In this document: positions 26,832 through 37,517 of the stretch, in pieces
Numbering within the stretch: the stretch's first letter is position 1
Layout of the letters: every line of letters starts with the position of its first letter
Assembly (NCBI GenBank): GCA_030407315.1
Contig: JALQPE010001958.1
Coordinates: 62,001 to 126,000 of the forward strand
DNA: 64,000 nucleotides
Direction: 5' to 3'
DNA from: Asparagopsis taxiformis
Lineage: Eukaryota; Rhodophyta; Florideophyceae; Bonnemaisoniales; Bonnemaisoniaceae
Notes under the pieces: generated by a model
Databases searched by the model: none
What the model was told of the DNA's origin: nothing
Seen by the model: only the letters and a program-made list of their open reading frames with translations
Made by a program: the position numbers and the translations under genes

Positions 26832-28358
26832 CTACTCCCCTTCATTCTCGATTTCATCATCGACAAATACCTTCACATATTCTTCATCTCCTCCGTCCTC
26901 TTCCATAGACCTGAAGCTCTCCTCCAGCACTGAGTCCCCTCCATCGTCTACATTCAGTTCTTCATATCTATCACGCGATATAGTCAAAACCTCCTCATTC
27001 ATAAAACGACTACTCACCCGCTCCCCGGGAAGAAGCAGTTTCACTGCTTCATTGATTTCCCGGATTTGCGCTCCTCCCACCTCTGCTCCACTTTGAAATT
27101 TCAAAATCGTTCGGAACCCGTATGCAAGTATGTAGATGAATTGCAAGGAGTATTCTGAACGTCGCAGGAACATGTTCTTATCAGAACATTGCGTGTAGGC
27201 GACTGCAAAGTTCAGTGCAACCTCTACTAAATTGATCCTCCTAGTCACAAACCTCTTGTCCGGTTCTCCAATTATTTGAACTTCGTACTCGACTTTGAAT
27301 ACCATTTCTTTTCGCACAGCAATGAAGTCGCGAAGAATCTTCATATTCTTGTCATCCATTGCTGCGCGCTCCGCTGCATTCATTTTCCTCTGCGCCGAGT
27401 ACAGACTTGGAACTGACTCAATGTCCAGCCCACCGTCGTGCAAATGATGCTCCATGCGGACTGAACCTTGAAACCCACTGTATAGAACGAATCCAAGATC
27501 TCGGATGAACCGGTTTCGCACATGATCTCTGGACTTGTTCATAAACCCGGTCACTGCCGTGAGTGCCGATTTCGTCACAGTGATGCCTACCTCCTTTCTG
27601 TGCAACGGCCCATTGTCACCAACCTTTCTTCGCTTCTGCTTTCGAGCGGCCCCATCACTTGCCTCGGACGTCCCATGCATTCCATCCATGCGAGCAGAGT
27701 CCGTTCCGCGAATTGTCTCCTCAATGGTCCCGGTAGTCACATACCCCCGCGCCCTCCACCGTTCGATACCTTCCGACGTTCCATTGGAGCTGGAACGGTC
27801 TCCTCCCTCTCTGAAAGAATTGTTTTGACACGTATTCTTGATTAAAGAGGTCACAACTTGGCAGCGCAATTCAATGTGGTTCCGGCCGGCAAGCGTCCTA
27901 TTGAACACATCCTTTCGCTCATTGCTCTGCCTGGCGAACATCAGCGTATTGATTAGCTCGCATCCGTTGAAATGCCTATCCCTCTTATCCACCATTGCCT
28001 TCGTGTACGTTGGAACAACAGCACACAGCACAGCACACACCATTTCGAACGTGAACGATTTCTCCGCATCCTGCGCAATGCAGAGACGTTCCCTGTCCTT
28101 CTCAGAGGCGATCTTCTTCGGATGTCCTTGTCCCTGGCTCAGAAGCCCATCGACGATGTTCTTGACCTCCTGCATATCGGTGTTTAGCATGGAGACAGTC
28201 TTGGCGACATTTCCGAGAGTCTCGCGTAATTGAATGGTGCTCTTCTCGACGGCATCCATTTTATCACTCAGGGCTTTCAGCTCTGCAGTGATGTTCGAAA
28301 AGCCCTCACGCGTTATTTCGGAAAATGCAGCGATGCTCACGGAGGTTTCGGGATTCAT
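26832..28358 (-). CDS. coiled-coil accessory protein (family shared with 57.8-60.1 kb)
   Basis: 508 residues, ATG at 28358. Residues about 20-75 form a heptad-like coiled coil. A basic NLS-like R-K-Q-K-R-R-K lies at about 239-245. Residues about 259-290 read I-T-V-T-K-S-A-L-T-A-V, then R-D-H-V-R-N-R-F-I-R-D-L-G-F. This resembles V-K-V-T-Q-K-L-S-D-V, then R-N-A-R-D-R-L-F-G-S-L-G-Y in the 57.8-kb protein. A hydrophobic helical block (about 400-430) and an acidic C-terminus follow. No catalytic motif is visible. It is divergent from the second methyltransferase-SET gene across a palindrome array. A DNA-binding or oligomerising accessory role is inference. Confidence 0.65.
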   Translation of the reverse strand: MNPETSVSIAAFSEITREGFSNITAELKALSDKMDAVEKSTIQLRETLGNVAKTVSMLNTDMQEVKNIVDGLLSQGQGHPKKIASEKDRERLCIAQDAEKSFTFEMVCAVLCAVVPTYTKAMVDKRDRHFNGCELINTLMFARQSNERKDVFNRTLAGRNHIELRCQVVTSLIKNTCQNNSFREGGDRSSSNGTSEGIERWRARGYVTTGTIEETIRGTDSARMDGMHGTSEASDGAARKQKRRKVGDNGPLHRKEVGITVTKSALTAVTGFMNKSRDHVRNRFIRDLGFVLYSGFQGSVRMEHHLHDGGLDIESVPSLYSAQRKMNAAERAAMDDKNMKILRDFIAVRKEMVFKVEYEVQIIGEPDKRFVTRRINLVEVALNFAVAYTQCSDKNMFLRRSEYSLQFIYILAYGFRTILKFQSGAEVGGAQIREINEAVKLLLPGERVSSRFMNEEVLTISRDRYEELNVDDGGDSVLEESFRSMEEDGGDEEYVKVFVDDEIENEGE

Positions 28359-28889
28359 GTTGAACTTGCAATTGGAGTTTGCTAAAAGGAGAAGTGCTTT
28401 GAAGGAAGGGTGTCACGCTTAGTACAGCAGTGTTGTAGCAAATATCATTCCAGTGGATGCATCCATCCTGTTCTACTCTACATAATAATAATGCTTCTCG
28501 GTGCTCCGTAACGGTTATTTTTCATAATTTAGTGGTGGATGGTGCGTATTCTTTCCTTTGCTACCACCCACGTCCTGTGAATACCACACCTCGCTACCAG
28601 ACTGACGTCTCCTACTCGACACTTTCAATGCAAAGATAGATAGGTATAATTTGAAATGCTAAACTCAACATAATATAGTCTACTCTGTACTTTCTCTCCT
28701 TACGGTGAGACAAACGAGATATGTTCAATCTTCCCTATCTTTCTTTCTACAACGTCCTATTCAGCATCTAGCTTCCCCGCACCCAACTATCTGTAAAGCA
28801 CCATCACAATTACTATAGTCGTATTCCACACACCATTCCAATATTTACCTTCACACTAACACTATGCTCCATATTTCCTCTAAGTCCAC

Positions 28890-29250
28890 TCCACCAGACA
28901 GTGCTGTCAACCAATGCACGGTACTACCCGCAGACAATACAATTTGCTATCTACACTACTGTCTACAGATTTCCCCAGACAGTGCAGTAATACAATACAA
29001 TGTACTGCCTCAGACAGTAAAATGTACTGTCTGCACATACTGTCTGGCGGCAACACTTCCAGACAGTAAAATTTACTGTTCTGGACAGTAAATTTTACTG
29101 TTTTTGGTACTGTCCAGATTTCGTGCCAGTTTACTGCTGCAGCAGTATTCTGAAATTTCCAGACAGTAAATTTTACTGTCTCCGCGCACTGTCTTGGCCA
29201 GACAGTAATTTTTACTGTCTCAGACAGTAAATTTACTGTCTTTTTTCATT
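28890..29250. repeat. palindrome array (ACAGTAAATTTTACTGT type)
   Basis: At least six inverted repeats built on CAGACAGTAAA / TTTACTGTCTG occur within about 360 bp, some perfect (AGACAGTAAATTTTACTGTCT near 29160-29181) and some degenerate. They lie in the divergent gap between the coiled-coil gene (-) and methyltransferase-SET copy 2 (+), directly upstream of the latter. 28359-28890 shows no gene. Candidate binding sites for an element-encoded protein. Confidence 0.85.
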
Positions 29251-29473
29251 CCCAACACCGTAGTGTGCTACCAATCGCACTTCCCGTTCTCGCAGCCCCA
29301 GGTCTTCCTCTTCTCCTTCGCGCAGGGTTCAGCAGCCCCCTCCGGAGTGGGATGGACCCAATATCCATGGGTACCTCACAGCCGAACAGGATGTCGTTCT
29401 ACTCGGCGGGGCCTTCGACTGCGAGAGCTACTGGTCTTCAGAGCACTCCACAGACTCTATTTCGTATGTCAAG

Positions 29474-32400
29474 ATGCGCTACGACATGCATGCCAGCGAC
29501 GTAACGACCTTACTAGCCATCCTTGCCAACATTTTCCGCGCTGGGCGTGGGCTAGAAATGGAGGAATGTGTCCTTATCATGCTCTACCTTCGCGACTGCT
29601 GGCACATGGCCGACTTTTCGGCCGACAATACGCCCTTGGGAGACCGCTCTTTCGCCAAGCTCTTGGATTGGGTCAAGATGCAGTGCCAGGTGCTTGAAGA
29701 CAATGCAACCGCGTTTGTTCTGTACTTCTTCTCAATGACCTACCTGAGACACACTTATAACATCGCGCAGTCTCTCCGCCCGTACACCTCTGCGGATCTA
29801 ACTGCCGCTGCTGCAGACCAATCCGTCTCCCCCATAGACACCAGAGTCTGGGAAATGTTCCTTCGCGGAACTGGACGAGACTTGTTCGATCTATCCACAT
29901 CTCTCTTCACCGAGGTGCATCAGAAAATGGACCTCACCTACAGCACTGTTCAGATGGAACGTACAAACTACCCTCGCTCCCCTTTCACTCGCCAGACCCT
30001 CGTTCCCACCTTCATGATTAAACACCTCTACCGTCCAGCTGAGCGAAGATCCTCGAAGCCAAATCCCTGGGAAACCTCTCGTCCTGCAACCACCTTCGAA
30101 AAGGTCCTCTTCCTCACCGTCCTGGTTTCCATCGAGAAGACCAAAGTCAGGACGAAAAGATCAAGGAAATCGGCTTTCCGCTTCGAAAGGGCGAGTACAG
30201 CTGCTGCACAGCACGTCGGTTACGCTGTACTCACCATTGTGGACGCCTGGAATGATCTCGCCACCTGCCTCGGTGTACAAGACGCAGAGACCTTACTGCA
30301 GCCTTACATCCTGTTCGACGAACACGTCAACATGTATACCGCTATAACAGATGCCCGCCCCAGTCACCACCGGAAATATGCACCGCTCCAGGAGCTCCTC
30401 ACCATCCTCCACGGCAGAGGAGCCATTCGCGGTTCACAGTATCCTGCTGCGATCAGCACCTGGGCGCTCCAGCGCAGCGACCTACAAGACAAGCAAATGC
30501 GTATGGCGGCGCAAAACTTCATTCAGCAAATTCTCATGATTGCTTCAGAACAAGACCTATTCAAGGAATCTCCAGAGGATGTCGCCTTCCTCAACTCCTA
30601 TCGCAAACCTGAGTCCTCTCCGGCCTCCGACACAGAACAGTTCACACGAATCCCGGCTCTGGCCTCGGTGGAGAGATCTCTCACGGCTTTCCGTCCAGGT
30701 ACTCAGCAGGACTTCACTCCTACGAACATGGATGTTGTCACAGAAGATCTCGTTGAGCCCAGAAGCTCCGTCACCAGACGCACTGCTGATGCGATGCAGC
30801 AGGATGGTGATGACGTTTCTCGTCCCGGTCAGCCCGCATCGAAGAAGACTCGTCTGGATCCTTCAGCTCCACAAACCGCCGAGGACAACCAAGGAGACAA
30901 CGAAAACGTCTTGACGTTCGACGAAGACCAAGAAGATGACCCCGTCATCGCTTTCGCTCCCCCTCTTGCCAGTACAATGGACAATTTCGCTCGTGTCTTC
31001 AATTTCTCCTTCCGCGGTCTCGAAGAGGCATACAAGTCAGCTTCTGCCGCTGCTGCTGATTCCAATCCCCTACCCCCTCTCGAAGGCAACGTCCAACTCG
31101 TTCTCACTGACCCGCCGTACAACACAAGGAGGAATGCTGGTCTCCGTAACTCACAGTATGACATCCTCACTGACCGGGATATAGAAGATTGCGTCGCAAT
31201 GATGTCCAGGATCCTCCGTCCAGGTGGTCATGGTCTCATTTTCACCTCGTCAGTTCTTTTCCCCAAATGGTCCCAGGCTCTGGGCGAAGTGGTTTACCCG
31301 GATCACACTCAGATCTTCTCCGTGGACAACCAGCCGTTCTTCTGCATCCGCCACCGGACCAACTACTCTTCCACGCCCCTTCGCATGACGACAAGTCTAA
31401 TGAATATGGTTGAGGTAGTTGTCCACGTTACAAAGCTGGGCGCCGGTACCGCCGGCTGGGGACTCGTCAACTATTCCCCACACGGTTACGTTTGTTCCAC
31501 CTTTCAACCCTGGACAAACATAATCAACAACATCCCCCGTTTGTCTCATGAAGAACGAATCACCGTCGTGGACCCTCGCAACGCCAAGCGCAAGATGGCT
31601 CTCCGACCAGAGCAGAAGACAAGTGCTCTTCTCAAGGAAATTATCGCTCGTTTCTCACAGCCCGGTGATGTCGTCGTTGACATGTTCGCGGGCACATACT
31701 CTACCGGTATAGCCGCCCTCACCATGAACGACGGTCAGTACCGCACTTTCGTCGGGTGTGAGCAGCAACAATACTGCCACGACGTCTCCTTTCCCAAGCT
31801 ACAGCTCGCGTTTTGCGAACAGCTCTCCGATGGAAATTTTGCGTCTCATTCCTCCTCCGAAGTTCAGGGTCTGGCAACTGCACACGTCCAAAAATATCGT
31901 GCTGAGGTTCGCAATAACACCCCGCCTGGTGCACACCTTCCCCGGTCTACGACAATCCCCGAACACCTCACCAGTGTTCTCTGCGGAGTTTGGAAGTCCC
32001 CTTCGCACTACCCTGCCCTTCAGTCCACACCAGTGGACAACTGGGCTCAATCCGTCAGGGCAAACCTTCTCACCGTTGAATCTTCCTATCTCCTCGCCGT
32101 GGACGTAATGTACCAAAAAGTTTACGTTGCTCCATCCTCTATTCCGAACGCAGGCAACGGTCTTTTTTCAAGAGATGGTTTCGAAGTTGGAGACTTGGTG
32201 GGCTACTATTACGGGTCTCTCGCGTACAGTAATCTGTACAATTCCAAGCGCTCGTCACATAGACGTGATGCCACTGCTTTCAACACGGCCCGCTTTCGTG
32301 ATTATGCCCTTCAAATCAAGCACGCAGATCGTAGCTGCCTCATTCCCTCGGCTCGAAAGCTTCCCATCTTCCTTATCCCTTTCGAATTCTGCGTCTGTGC

Positions 32401-32617
32401 GATGATTAATGATCCGAAAAGGATCAGCTCCGTCGAAAGCATGGAAGCTGACTTCCGAGAGCCCAACGTTGATTTTGAGTGTCCCGATGAAGATATTCTT
32501 GATGTCGATATGCTTCAGAAGTACTCTTCTGTTAGAATAATTGCCACTCGACCTATCTCACCCAATGAGGAACTACTCCTTGACTACGGTCCTGAGTATT
32601 TCAACAAGACCTCGTAG
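29474..32617 (+). CDS. beta-class DNA amino-methyltransferase + SET domain protein (copy 2)
   Basis: 1047 residues from the first ATG. The frame is open and protein-like upstream to about 29264 (for example A-E-Q-D-V-V-L-L-G-G-A-F-D), ending at a TAG with no ATG, so an upstream exon or start is missing. A ParB-like module is not visible. Residues about 1-400 align in pattern with copy 1 (I-D-T-R-V-W-E-M-F versus I-D-L-R-L-W-Q-M-F). Motif IV D-P-P-Y is at 546, L-R-P-G-G-H at about 585, and motif I D-M-F-A-G-T-Y-S-T at about 736. The SET domain is at about 884-1047: G-N-G-L-F, G-Y-Y-Y-G, A-M-I-N-D-P and E-L-L-L-D-Y-G. The KDZ-like transposase follows about 1 kb downstream on the same strand. 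DNA and histone methylation are inferred from the folds. Confidence 0.8.
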   Translation: MRYDMHASDVTTLLAILANIFRAGRGLEMEECVLIMLYLRDCWHMADFSADNTPLGDRSFAKLLDWVKMQCQVLEDNATAFVLYFFSMTYLRHTYNIAQSLRPYTSADLTAAAADQSVSPIDTRVWEMFLRGTGRDLFDLSTSLFTEVHQKMDLTYSTVQMERTNYPRSPFTRQTLVPTFMIKHLYRPAERRSSKPNPWETSRPATTFEKVLFLTVLVSIEKTKVRTKRSRKSAFRFERASTAAAQHVGYAVLTIVDAWNDLATCLGVQDAETLLQPYILFDEHVNMYTAITDARPSHHRKYAPLQELLTILHGRGAIRGSQYPAAISTWALQRSDLQDKQMRMAAQNFIQQILMIASEQDLFKESPEDVAFLNSYRKPESSPASDTEQFTRIPALASVERSLTAFRPGTQQDFTPTNMDVVTEDLVEPRSSVTRRTADAMQQDGDDVSRPGQPASKKTRLDPSAPQTAEDNQGDNENVLTFDEDQEDDPVIAFAPPLASTMDNFARVFNFSFRGLEEAYKSASAAAADSNPLPPLEGNVQLVLTDPPYNTRRNAGLRNSQYDILTDRDIEDCVAMMSRILRPGGHGLIFTSSVLFPKWSQALGEVVYPDHTQIFSVDNQPFFCIRHRTNYSSTPLRMTTSLMNMVEVVVHVTKLGAGTAGWGLVNYSPHGYVCSTFQPWTNIINNIPRLSHEERITVVDPRNAKRKMALRPEQKTSALLKEIIARFSQPGDVVVDMFAGTYSTGIAALTMNDGQYRTFVGCEQQQYCHDVSFPKLQLAFCEQLSDGNFASHSSSEVQGLATAHVQKYRAEVRNNTPPGAHLPRSTTIPEHLTSVLCGVWKSPSHYPALQSTPVDNWAQSVRANLLTVESSYLLAVDVMYQKVYVAPSSIPNAGNGLFSRDGFEVGDLVGYYYGSLAYSNLYNSKRSSHRRDATAFNTARFRDYALQIKHADRSCLIPSARKLPIFLIPFEFCVCAMINDPKRISSVESMEADFREPNVDFECPDEDILDVDMLQKYSSVRIIATRPISPNEELLLDYGPEYFNKTS

Positions 32618-32953
32618 ACAATTCCACGTGGAATAGAGCACTCTACCATGTTATTCCCTTCTTTACCAATGTAGCGTCAGCACCGCACCCATTAAACTTT
32701 TCTTACTTGTTCTACTACTTTCTTCTCAGTATAACACATATACTTCTACCTTTTCTCCTATACATGACCGTTTATCTCTCTACTCATCACTATGTCAGGT
32801 CCACGTTTTCAACTTTCCCTCTCCCGTATACGGTAGTACTATAGTACTAATGGAATCAGCTAATTGTGTCCATCTGCGCAGTTAGCCACAATCAGCCATG
32901 GAGCTGAAGCCATGGAGCTCATGTTCCCTTCCATAGCTGGTGTATCATACTCC

Positions 32954-33305
32954 ACTTGGTCGAGCAAAACTCAATCCGGCATTGTGAAATTGTCGGATTG
33001 AGTTCTACTCGACCAAGTTTCTTGGCTGTAATTGCTTACACATGCCTGTCAGCAGGCATTTGTCATACTGGACTTGGTCGAGTAAAACTCAATCCGACAA
33101 TTTCACAATGCCGGATTGAGTTTTGCTCGACCAATTTACACAGCTTCCAACATTTACGAAAATTCATAAATATTTTGAAATATAAAATTTTACAATTAAA
33201 GAAATTATTTACAAACTTTTCGGCCCACTGGAGACTTTAACAGTTGGTCGAGCAATACTCAATCCGGTATTCCGAGATTGTCGGATTGAGTATTACTCGA
33301 CCAAG
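32954..33305. repeat. palindrome array (GGTCGAG...CTCGACC type)
   Basis: Three inverted repeats of about 65 bp at 32954-33019, 33072-33137 and 33242-33305. Each has arms of about 25-30 bp containing TTGGTCGAG, ACTCAATCCG and the complements. The sequence is unrelated to the other arrays. It lies between methyltransferase-SET copy 2 and the KDZ-like transposase. 32618-32950 holds no gene. Confidence 0.9.
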
Positions 33306-33344
33306 CTGAACGCAACAGAACAGCATACCTCATACCTGTTTCGA

Positions 33345-33510
33345 TTCCTTCATGACACTTCTTCCTTTATCCCCATCACCACCCGTTTCGTTTCCTTCAT
33401 GACATTTCGTCCCTTGTCCCAATCACCACCCGTTTCGTTTTCTTCATGACATTTCGTCCCTTGTCCCAATCACCTCCCGTTTCGTTTCTTTCATGACATT
33501 TCGTTCGTTC
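33345..33510. repeat. 46-bp tandem repeat (about 4 copies)
   Basis: Head-to-tail copies of a unit containing CCCGTTTCGTTT, CTTCATGACATTTCG and CCCTTGTCCCAATCAC, just upstream of the transposase ORF. Copies differ by single bases. It could lie in the promoter or 5' leader of the transposase gene. Confidence 0.8.
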
Positions 33511-33613
33511 CTTATCTCCATCCCCACCACCATGTTCATTTTTATCCGCTTGGCAAGTCTTACGACGCCTACCTCCCGCTCCCGTCCATCCACCTTCACT
33601 CTTTTTTCCCGAA

Positions 33614-34327
33614 ATGCCTCGCACAAGAAAGTCCCGCCGTGGTCATCGCCTTCTTTATGCGCCACGCACGGTCTCCAATCCTGCCCTTCGAGCGTCTGCG
33701 TCCAGAACCGTCTCCAATCCCATTTCCCAGCCCCGTCCATCCCACCATGTTCACAGCCCGCAGTCCTCTCAGGATATACCTACTCTATCTAGCACTCCAC
33801 AACAAGCCAAACCCTTTCCGTCTCCCACACATGCACCTATACATCAAGACTTACCATCTCCTGTCATACCAACACCTAGTCAAACAGTCCAACAGCAGAA
33901 GTTCACTCCACCCCGACTCTGCCTCTCTCCAGATCCACCCTCCCCTCAACACCTCTCTCGTCAAAAAACAGACCAAGAGCAGGGCACAATTTCTTCTTCT
34001 AGCAACGACAATTCTGACAACCCGGAATCCCGCAATATATATCCATGCTTTCCAAAAACACAATCCGACGACATTCTTCGTCGACAAGTTGCCGCCTCTC
34101 GCAACCTCGTCACAGCCGACTTCATCCAAAAGTACTGTAACGAGAAGAAAGCTCGCAAATTCATGCTACAATGGACTTCCCTCTATGCCGCGGCCAGACT
34201 TTCTGGTTCTAACAAAACCACCGTCGAAAGCCTCGAAGAAGCTTCCATTCTTTACAATCATGGCAGGAAGGAAGGATTCCAAAAATCCACACGTTCAAAG
34301 CGCTATACCACATTACACAACAGTTAA
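33614..34327 (+). CDS. N-terminal part of KDZ-like transposase (separate frame)
   Basis: 237 residues from the ATG at 33614 in CGAAATGCC context. The first half is Pro/Ser/Gln-rich and disordered. Residues about 155-235 look folded and basic (D-D-I-L-R-R-Q-V, then F-M-L-Q-W-T-S-L-Y-A-A-A), possibly DNA-binding. The frame ends at a TAA at 34325, just where the next frame becomes protein-like. The two are probably one gene broken by a single-base frameshift in 34255-34325, or joined by an unseen small intron. Confidence 0.5.
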   Translation: MPRTRKSRRGHRLLYAPRTVSNPALRASASRTVSNPISQPRPSHHVHSPQSSQDIPTLSSTPQQAKPFPSPTHAPIHQDLPSPVIPTPSQTVQQQKFTPPRLCLSPDPPSPQHLSRQKTDQEQGTISSSSNDNSDNPESRNIYPCFPKTQSDDILRRQVAASRNLVTADFIQKYCNEKKARKFMLQWTSLYAAARLSGSNKTTVESLEEASILYNHGRKEGFQKSTRSKRYTTLHNS

Positions 34328-37300
34328 TCGTACAGTCAGAAGATGGCTCTTCCATAATTCCTGGCTCCGTTCCGAAACCGTCCATTTCCCCGTCAACGTC
34401 GACAGCAGTGGTGCTAGAGTTTCTTCAGATGCACTTCTACGTAAAAGTCGCATTGAAGTACAAAAGAAAACTTCTACTGCCCCCGTAGTCATCATTCTCC
34501 CAAGTGAATATGCACGCGCAGACATCGCAACGCCAGATTTCTTCAATCTCGTATGGAGACCAGATGGCTTCTCTAAAGATTCAGCCGAGTCTATATCTTC
34601 AATGCATGGAACCATATACTGCGCCAATCTGGGAAAACATAGAGAGGTACTCTTGAAATCGCAAAACATCGCACTGCGGTCTTTCGACGCAACGGGCACC
34701 GCCTCCACCGCTTTCGCCGGCTCTACTGTCCAAATATCAGTTACAGCAGGTCAGAAAGCTGTCCCGCTACCCCCTCAAGCTGCCCTCTGCTTTCGGCAGC
34801 AGCAGATTCAGCACTCCAACGAAATTTATGATGCATCCACATCTGCATCCTGGATTCTAGGCGACACTAGAAGCAAGTCAGACGTTGTCTCCACCCATAC
34901 CTACCAACCTTCCTTCTCCATTTCCAAGAGTATTTTTGCTCGATATGCAATACTTGGAGACCATCTTACAGTTCTATCCCCCGTCAATCCCCACAAAGAC
35001 GAGGATTACCCCATCTTCTTTGGCCTCATCATCAGTTCCCCCGGCCCTCCTCCCTCTCAGAAACTTCTTTTCTTCGCCTATTCAAACGGTTCTGTGTCTC
35101 TCATTGGTGGAACTAGATCCGTCCATGCTATATCTATAACTTCTCCCGCCCCTTCTCCGGCCTCTCCCGCCACGCAAATCAAAGGAACTTTAGACGATGG
35201 AACTATCTACTACGTCTATCCTTTTCTACTCTACTGTGACGACTTCAATGAGGCAACAGGAAAAAAAGGAAGCGCAGGTGGGTGTTACATGCTCCCCATG
35301 GGTCTCCCTCTAGACTGCCGCCGTAGCACCTCTGCTGTCCACGTTCTTGGTGTCACCGGTCCCGGAGTCAGCACCAACCATGTGCTCCGCTACATTGCGA
35401 GAGACATCGTTCAAGGCTGCACATCTGGTTTCCGAGACAAAGACCCTTACGGTAATGACTGCGTCATCTTCCTCGACTTTATCGGTTTCGTTTCCGACTA
35501 TCCGGCCTGCTCACACGTGCTAGACGTCATGGGGCATATCAGCGACGTCCCGTGCCATGTTTGTACATTCCCGAGGGGCGATAAGTTTTCACAAAACTCC
35601 CAATTCGGTTATAATCCCAACATACATTCCTCTACAGATTCCACTTTCCGCACTTCAGAGCGTACAAAGGCGTTACGAACCAGTGCTCATCAAGGAGCTG
35701 CTCTCTACCATAAAAGGCTGGGCTTGAAATCCATAGAAGACATCAACCAAACTCCACTTCTTCTCATTGAAGACCTCCTTCGAGAAGCACGTGACACCGA
35801 ACGTGTTCCTCTCAAAGCAGGTTCAAAAGAACCATCCCCGGTGGTGCCAGCTATTATAGACTGCTACCGCTCCACTTTCGTTGGTGTCGACCATCTCCTT
35901 CAGGGTTTGGCAAAGGATGCGTTGGACAATGCTTTCTGCAGCCTCCCTACAGATGATGCAAGACATTTTGCTATTCATTTCATCGTCGATGCTTTGAAAG
36001 CACTCGGTCTACAGCAACAAAAGACGGCTTACAACCACTCCAGCTCGGAGACATACACAATGGGTATGAGCGAGCGCTTCTCCGTCATTCTTGTCGCTCC
36101 AACGAGCTTTCAAAAAGCACTCATCTTCTCCCGCTCCCCCGGCCACCCACCCAAATCTTCCTCTACAGCGGCATCCGATCACCAGAGGACTCTTTTCCTT
36201 GATCTTGTTAATCTATTGTCCAATCTAATTTCCGCTACCTACCACTTGCCGAGGATGGACATAGACGGTAAGCCTGCAGTTCAAAATGCAACAAAGAATT
36301 CAGGTATAGCTCACTTTAAACATTTGCAGCAGCTGTCTAAGCAGTATGCCCGCAAAGTCGACGAGCTCGTTCGCACTGCACCCCCCAGGCAGCGAAAAGG
36401 TTCTTTTCGAAAGAAAAGAAAGCTAGACTCTGGAGCTTCTATAGCTCCAGACTCAGAAGCCGACGCTTACGAGACTAAAGGCACAGGATTTCGTCCGCGA
36501 AGGACTTTGGACAACAAACCAAACCTTCATCGTCTGGTTGAAGCGTACGAACACACAATACCACTAGTAGGTCATGCTAGAAAAGTTGCTGAGCTCGCTT
36601 TCGAAGCTACTCATCAGACCATGAAGCGTGGGCTCGAACAAGCTGGTGGCGCAGATAGACAGCTCGATGCTATGCTCGCAGCACTTGGAAATGACTGGAA
36701 ATCACGTCTGCACCTTGCACTCTCGTCTTTGCTACATTCAAACAATACAGCTGAGCAGAAGAAAGTCAACCGTCGTTTCCTGCTCCGCCTTCTTTTCGGT
36801 AGACAACACGTCGATTCTACCTCGTACATACCAGACTATCTCCTCCTTAATCTCTGTCAACACCCACTTCTCAATCACCTTCGCACATCCTTCCACCCGT
36901 GCTTCTCCTCCCCGTACAACCAGTACTCGTGGGTGACGGTGAAGCTCTCCAGTTCTATATCTGTTTTCAAATGTGCAAGCAAAACTACTTCTCACGCAAT
37001 CTCGGGGTATCCCGCCAAAGGCGCGCGATGGACCTCTTCTCACCGAACATCCGGTACCTCCACTGCTTCTGCTTCCCGTGATTTCTCCAAACCTGAGGAG
37101 GTCACAAACAGCTCTGTACTTCAGGCGTGCTATCAGTTTCCATCTTCGACTCCTGTGCTTTCCAAGTCATCTAGTCCTACACTCTGGATAGTCCTGGAAG
37201 TATTTCTTCCAGAGCAGAGAAAAAATCAGACTACTGTTTCCGAAACCGTTTCATGTCCTCTACATCCATGTGCCCTGGTCTATCCTGTCTCAAAGAATGA

Positions 37301-37517
37301 ATCTCAAAATTACAAGGTACAGAAGCTCATGGGAAGTTGGTTTCTTCCTCTTACCGCTGGAGTTCGAAAGGTCGGTCTTATCCACAACTGTACTCCTGAA
37401 CTATGCTCCATCAACTTTACAACTCGTTCTATGACACATGGTGGTCCATCTTTCCTCGATGGTGGATCTTTTTCTATCATCACAAGAGAACATGGATACC
37501 CTCCCAGGGCTGGCTAG
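34260..37517 (+). CDS. KDZ/tnp2-like DNA transposase, main part
   Basis: 1085 residues from an in-frame ATG at 34260; the frame itself is open from 33639. The central region has the features of Kyakuja-Dileera-Zisupton and tnp2-type transposases: Y-C-D-D-F-N-E-A-T-G, a G-G-C-Y-M-L-P-M-G-L-P segment, G-V-S-T-N-H-V-L-R-Y-I-A-R-D-I, F-L-D-F-I-G-F-V-S-D-Y-P, and a C-H-V-C pair. This suggests an RNase H-like DDE core with a zinc-binding insertion. After about 36850 the composition changes to Ser/Thr-rich and another frame looks equally plausible, so a further frameshift near the C-terminus is possible. It follows methyltransferase-SET copy 2 on the same strand and is the likely mobilising enzyme of that cluster. 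Confidence 0.65.
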   Translation: MAGRKDSKNPHVQSAIPHYTTVNRTVRRWLFHNSWLRSETVHFPVNVDSSGARVSSDALLRKSRIEVQKKTSTAPVVIILPSEYARADIATPDFFNLVWRPDGFSKDSAESISSMHGTIYCANLGKHREVLLKSQNIALRSFDATGTASTAFAGSTVQISVTAGQKAVPLPPQAALCFRQQQIQHSNEIYDASTSASWILGDTRSKSDVVSTHTYQPSFSISKSIFARYAILGDHLTVLSPVNPHKDEDYPIFFGLIISSPGPPPSQKLLFFAYSNGSVSLIGGTRSVHAISITSPAPSPASPATQIKGTLDDGTIYYVYPFLLYCDDFNEATGKKGSAGGCYMLPMGLPLDCRRSTSAVHVLGVTGPGVSTNHVLRYIARDIVQGCTSGFRDKDPYGNDCVIFLDFIGFVSDYPACSHVLDVMGHISDVPCHVCTFPRGDKFSQNSQFGYNPNIHSSTDSTFRTSERTKALRTSAHQGAALYHKRLGLKSIEDINQTPLLLIEDLLREARDTERVPLKAGSKEPSPVVPAIIDCYRSTFVGVDHLLQGLAKDALDNAFCSLPTDDARHFAIHFIVDALKALGLQQQKTAYNHSSSETYTMGMSERFSVILVAPTSFQKALIFSRSPGHPPKSSSTAASDHQRTLFLDLVNLLSNLISATYHLPRMDIDGKPAVQNATKNSGIAHFKHLQQLSKQYARKVDELVRTAPPRQRKGSFRKKRKLDSGASIAPDSEADAYETKGTGFRPRRTLDNKPNLHRLVEAYEHTIPLVGHARKVAELAFEATHQTMKRGLEQAGGADRQLDAMLAALGNDWKSRLHLALSSLLHSNNTAEQKKVNRRFLLRLLFGRQHVDSTSYIPDYLLLNLCQHPLLNHLRTSFHPCFSSPYNQYSWVTVKLSSSISVFKCASKTTSHAISGYPAKGARWTSSHRTSGTSTASASRDFSKPEEVTNSSVLQACYQFPSSTPVLSKSSSPTLWIVLEVFLPEQRKNQTTVSETVSCPLHPCALVYPVSKNESQNYKVQKLMGSWFLPLTAGVRKVGLIHNCTPELCSINFTTRSMTHGGPSFLDGGSFSIITREHGYPPRAG

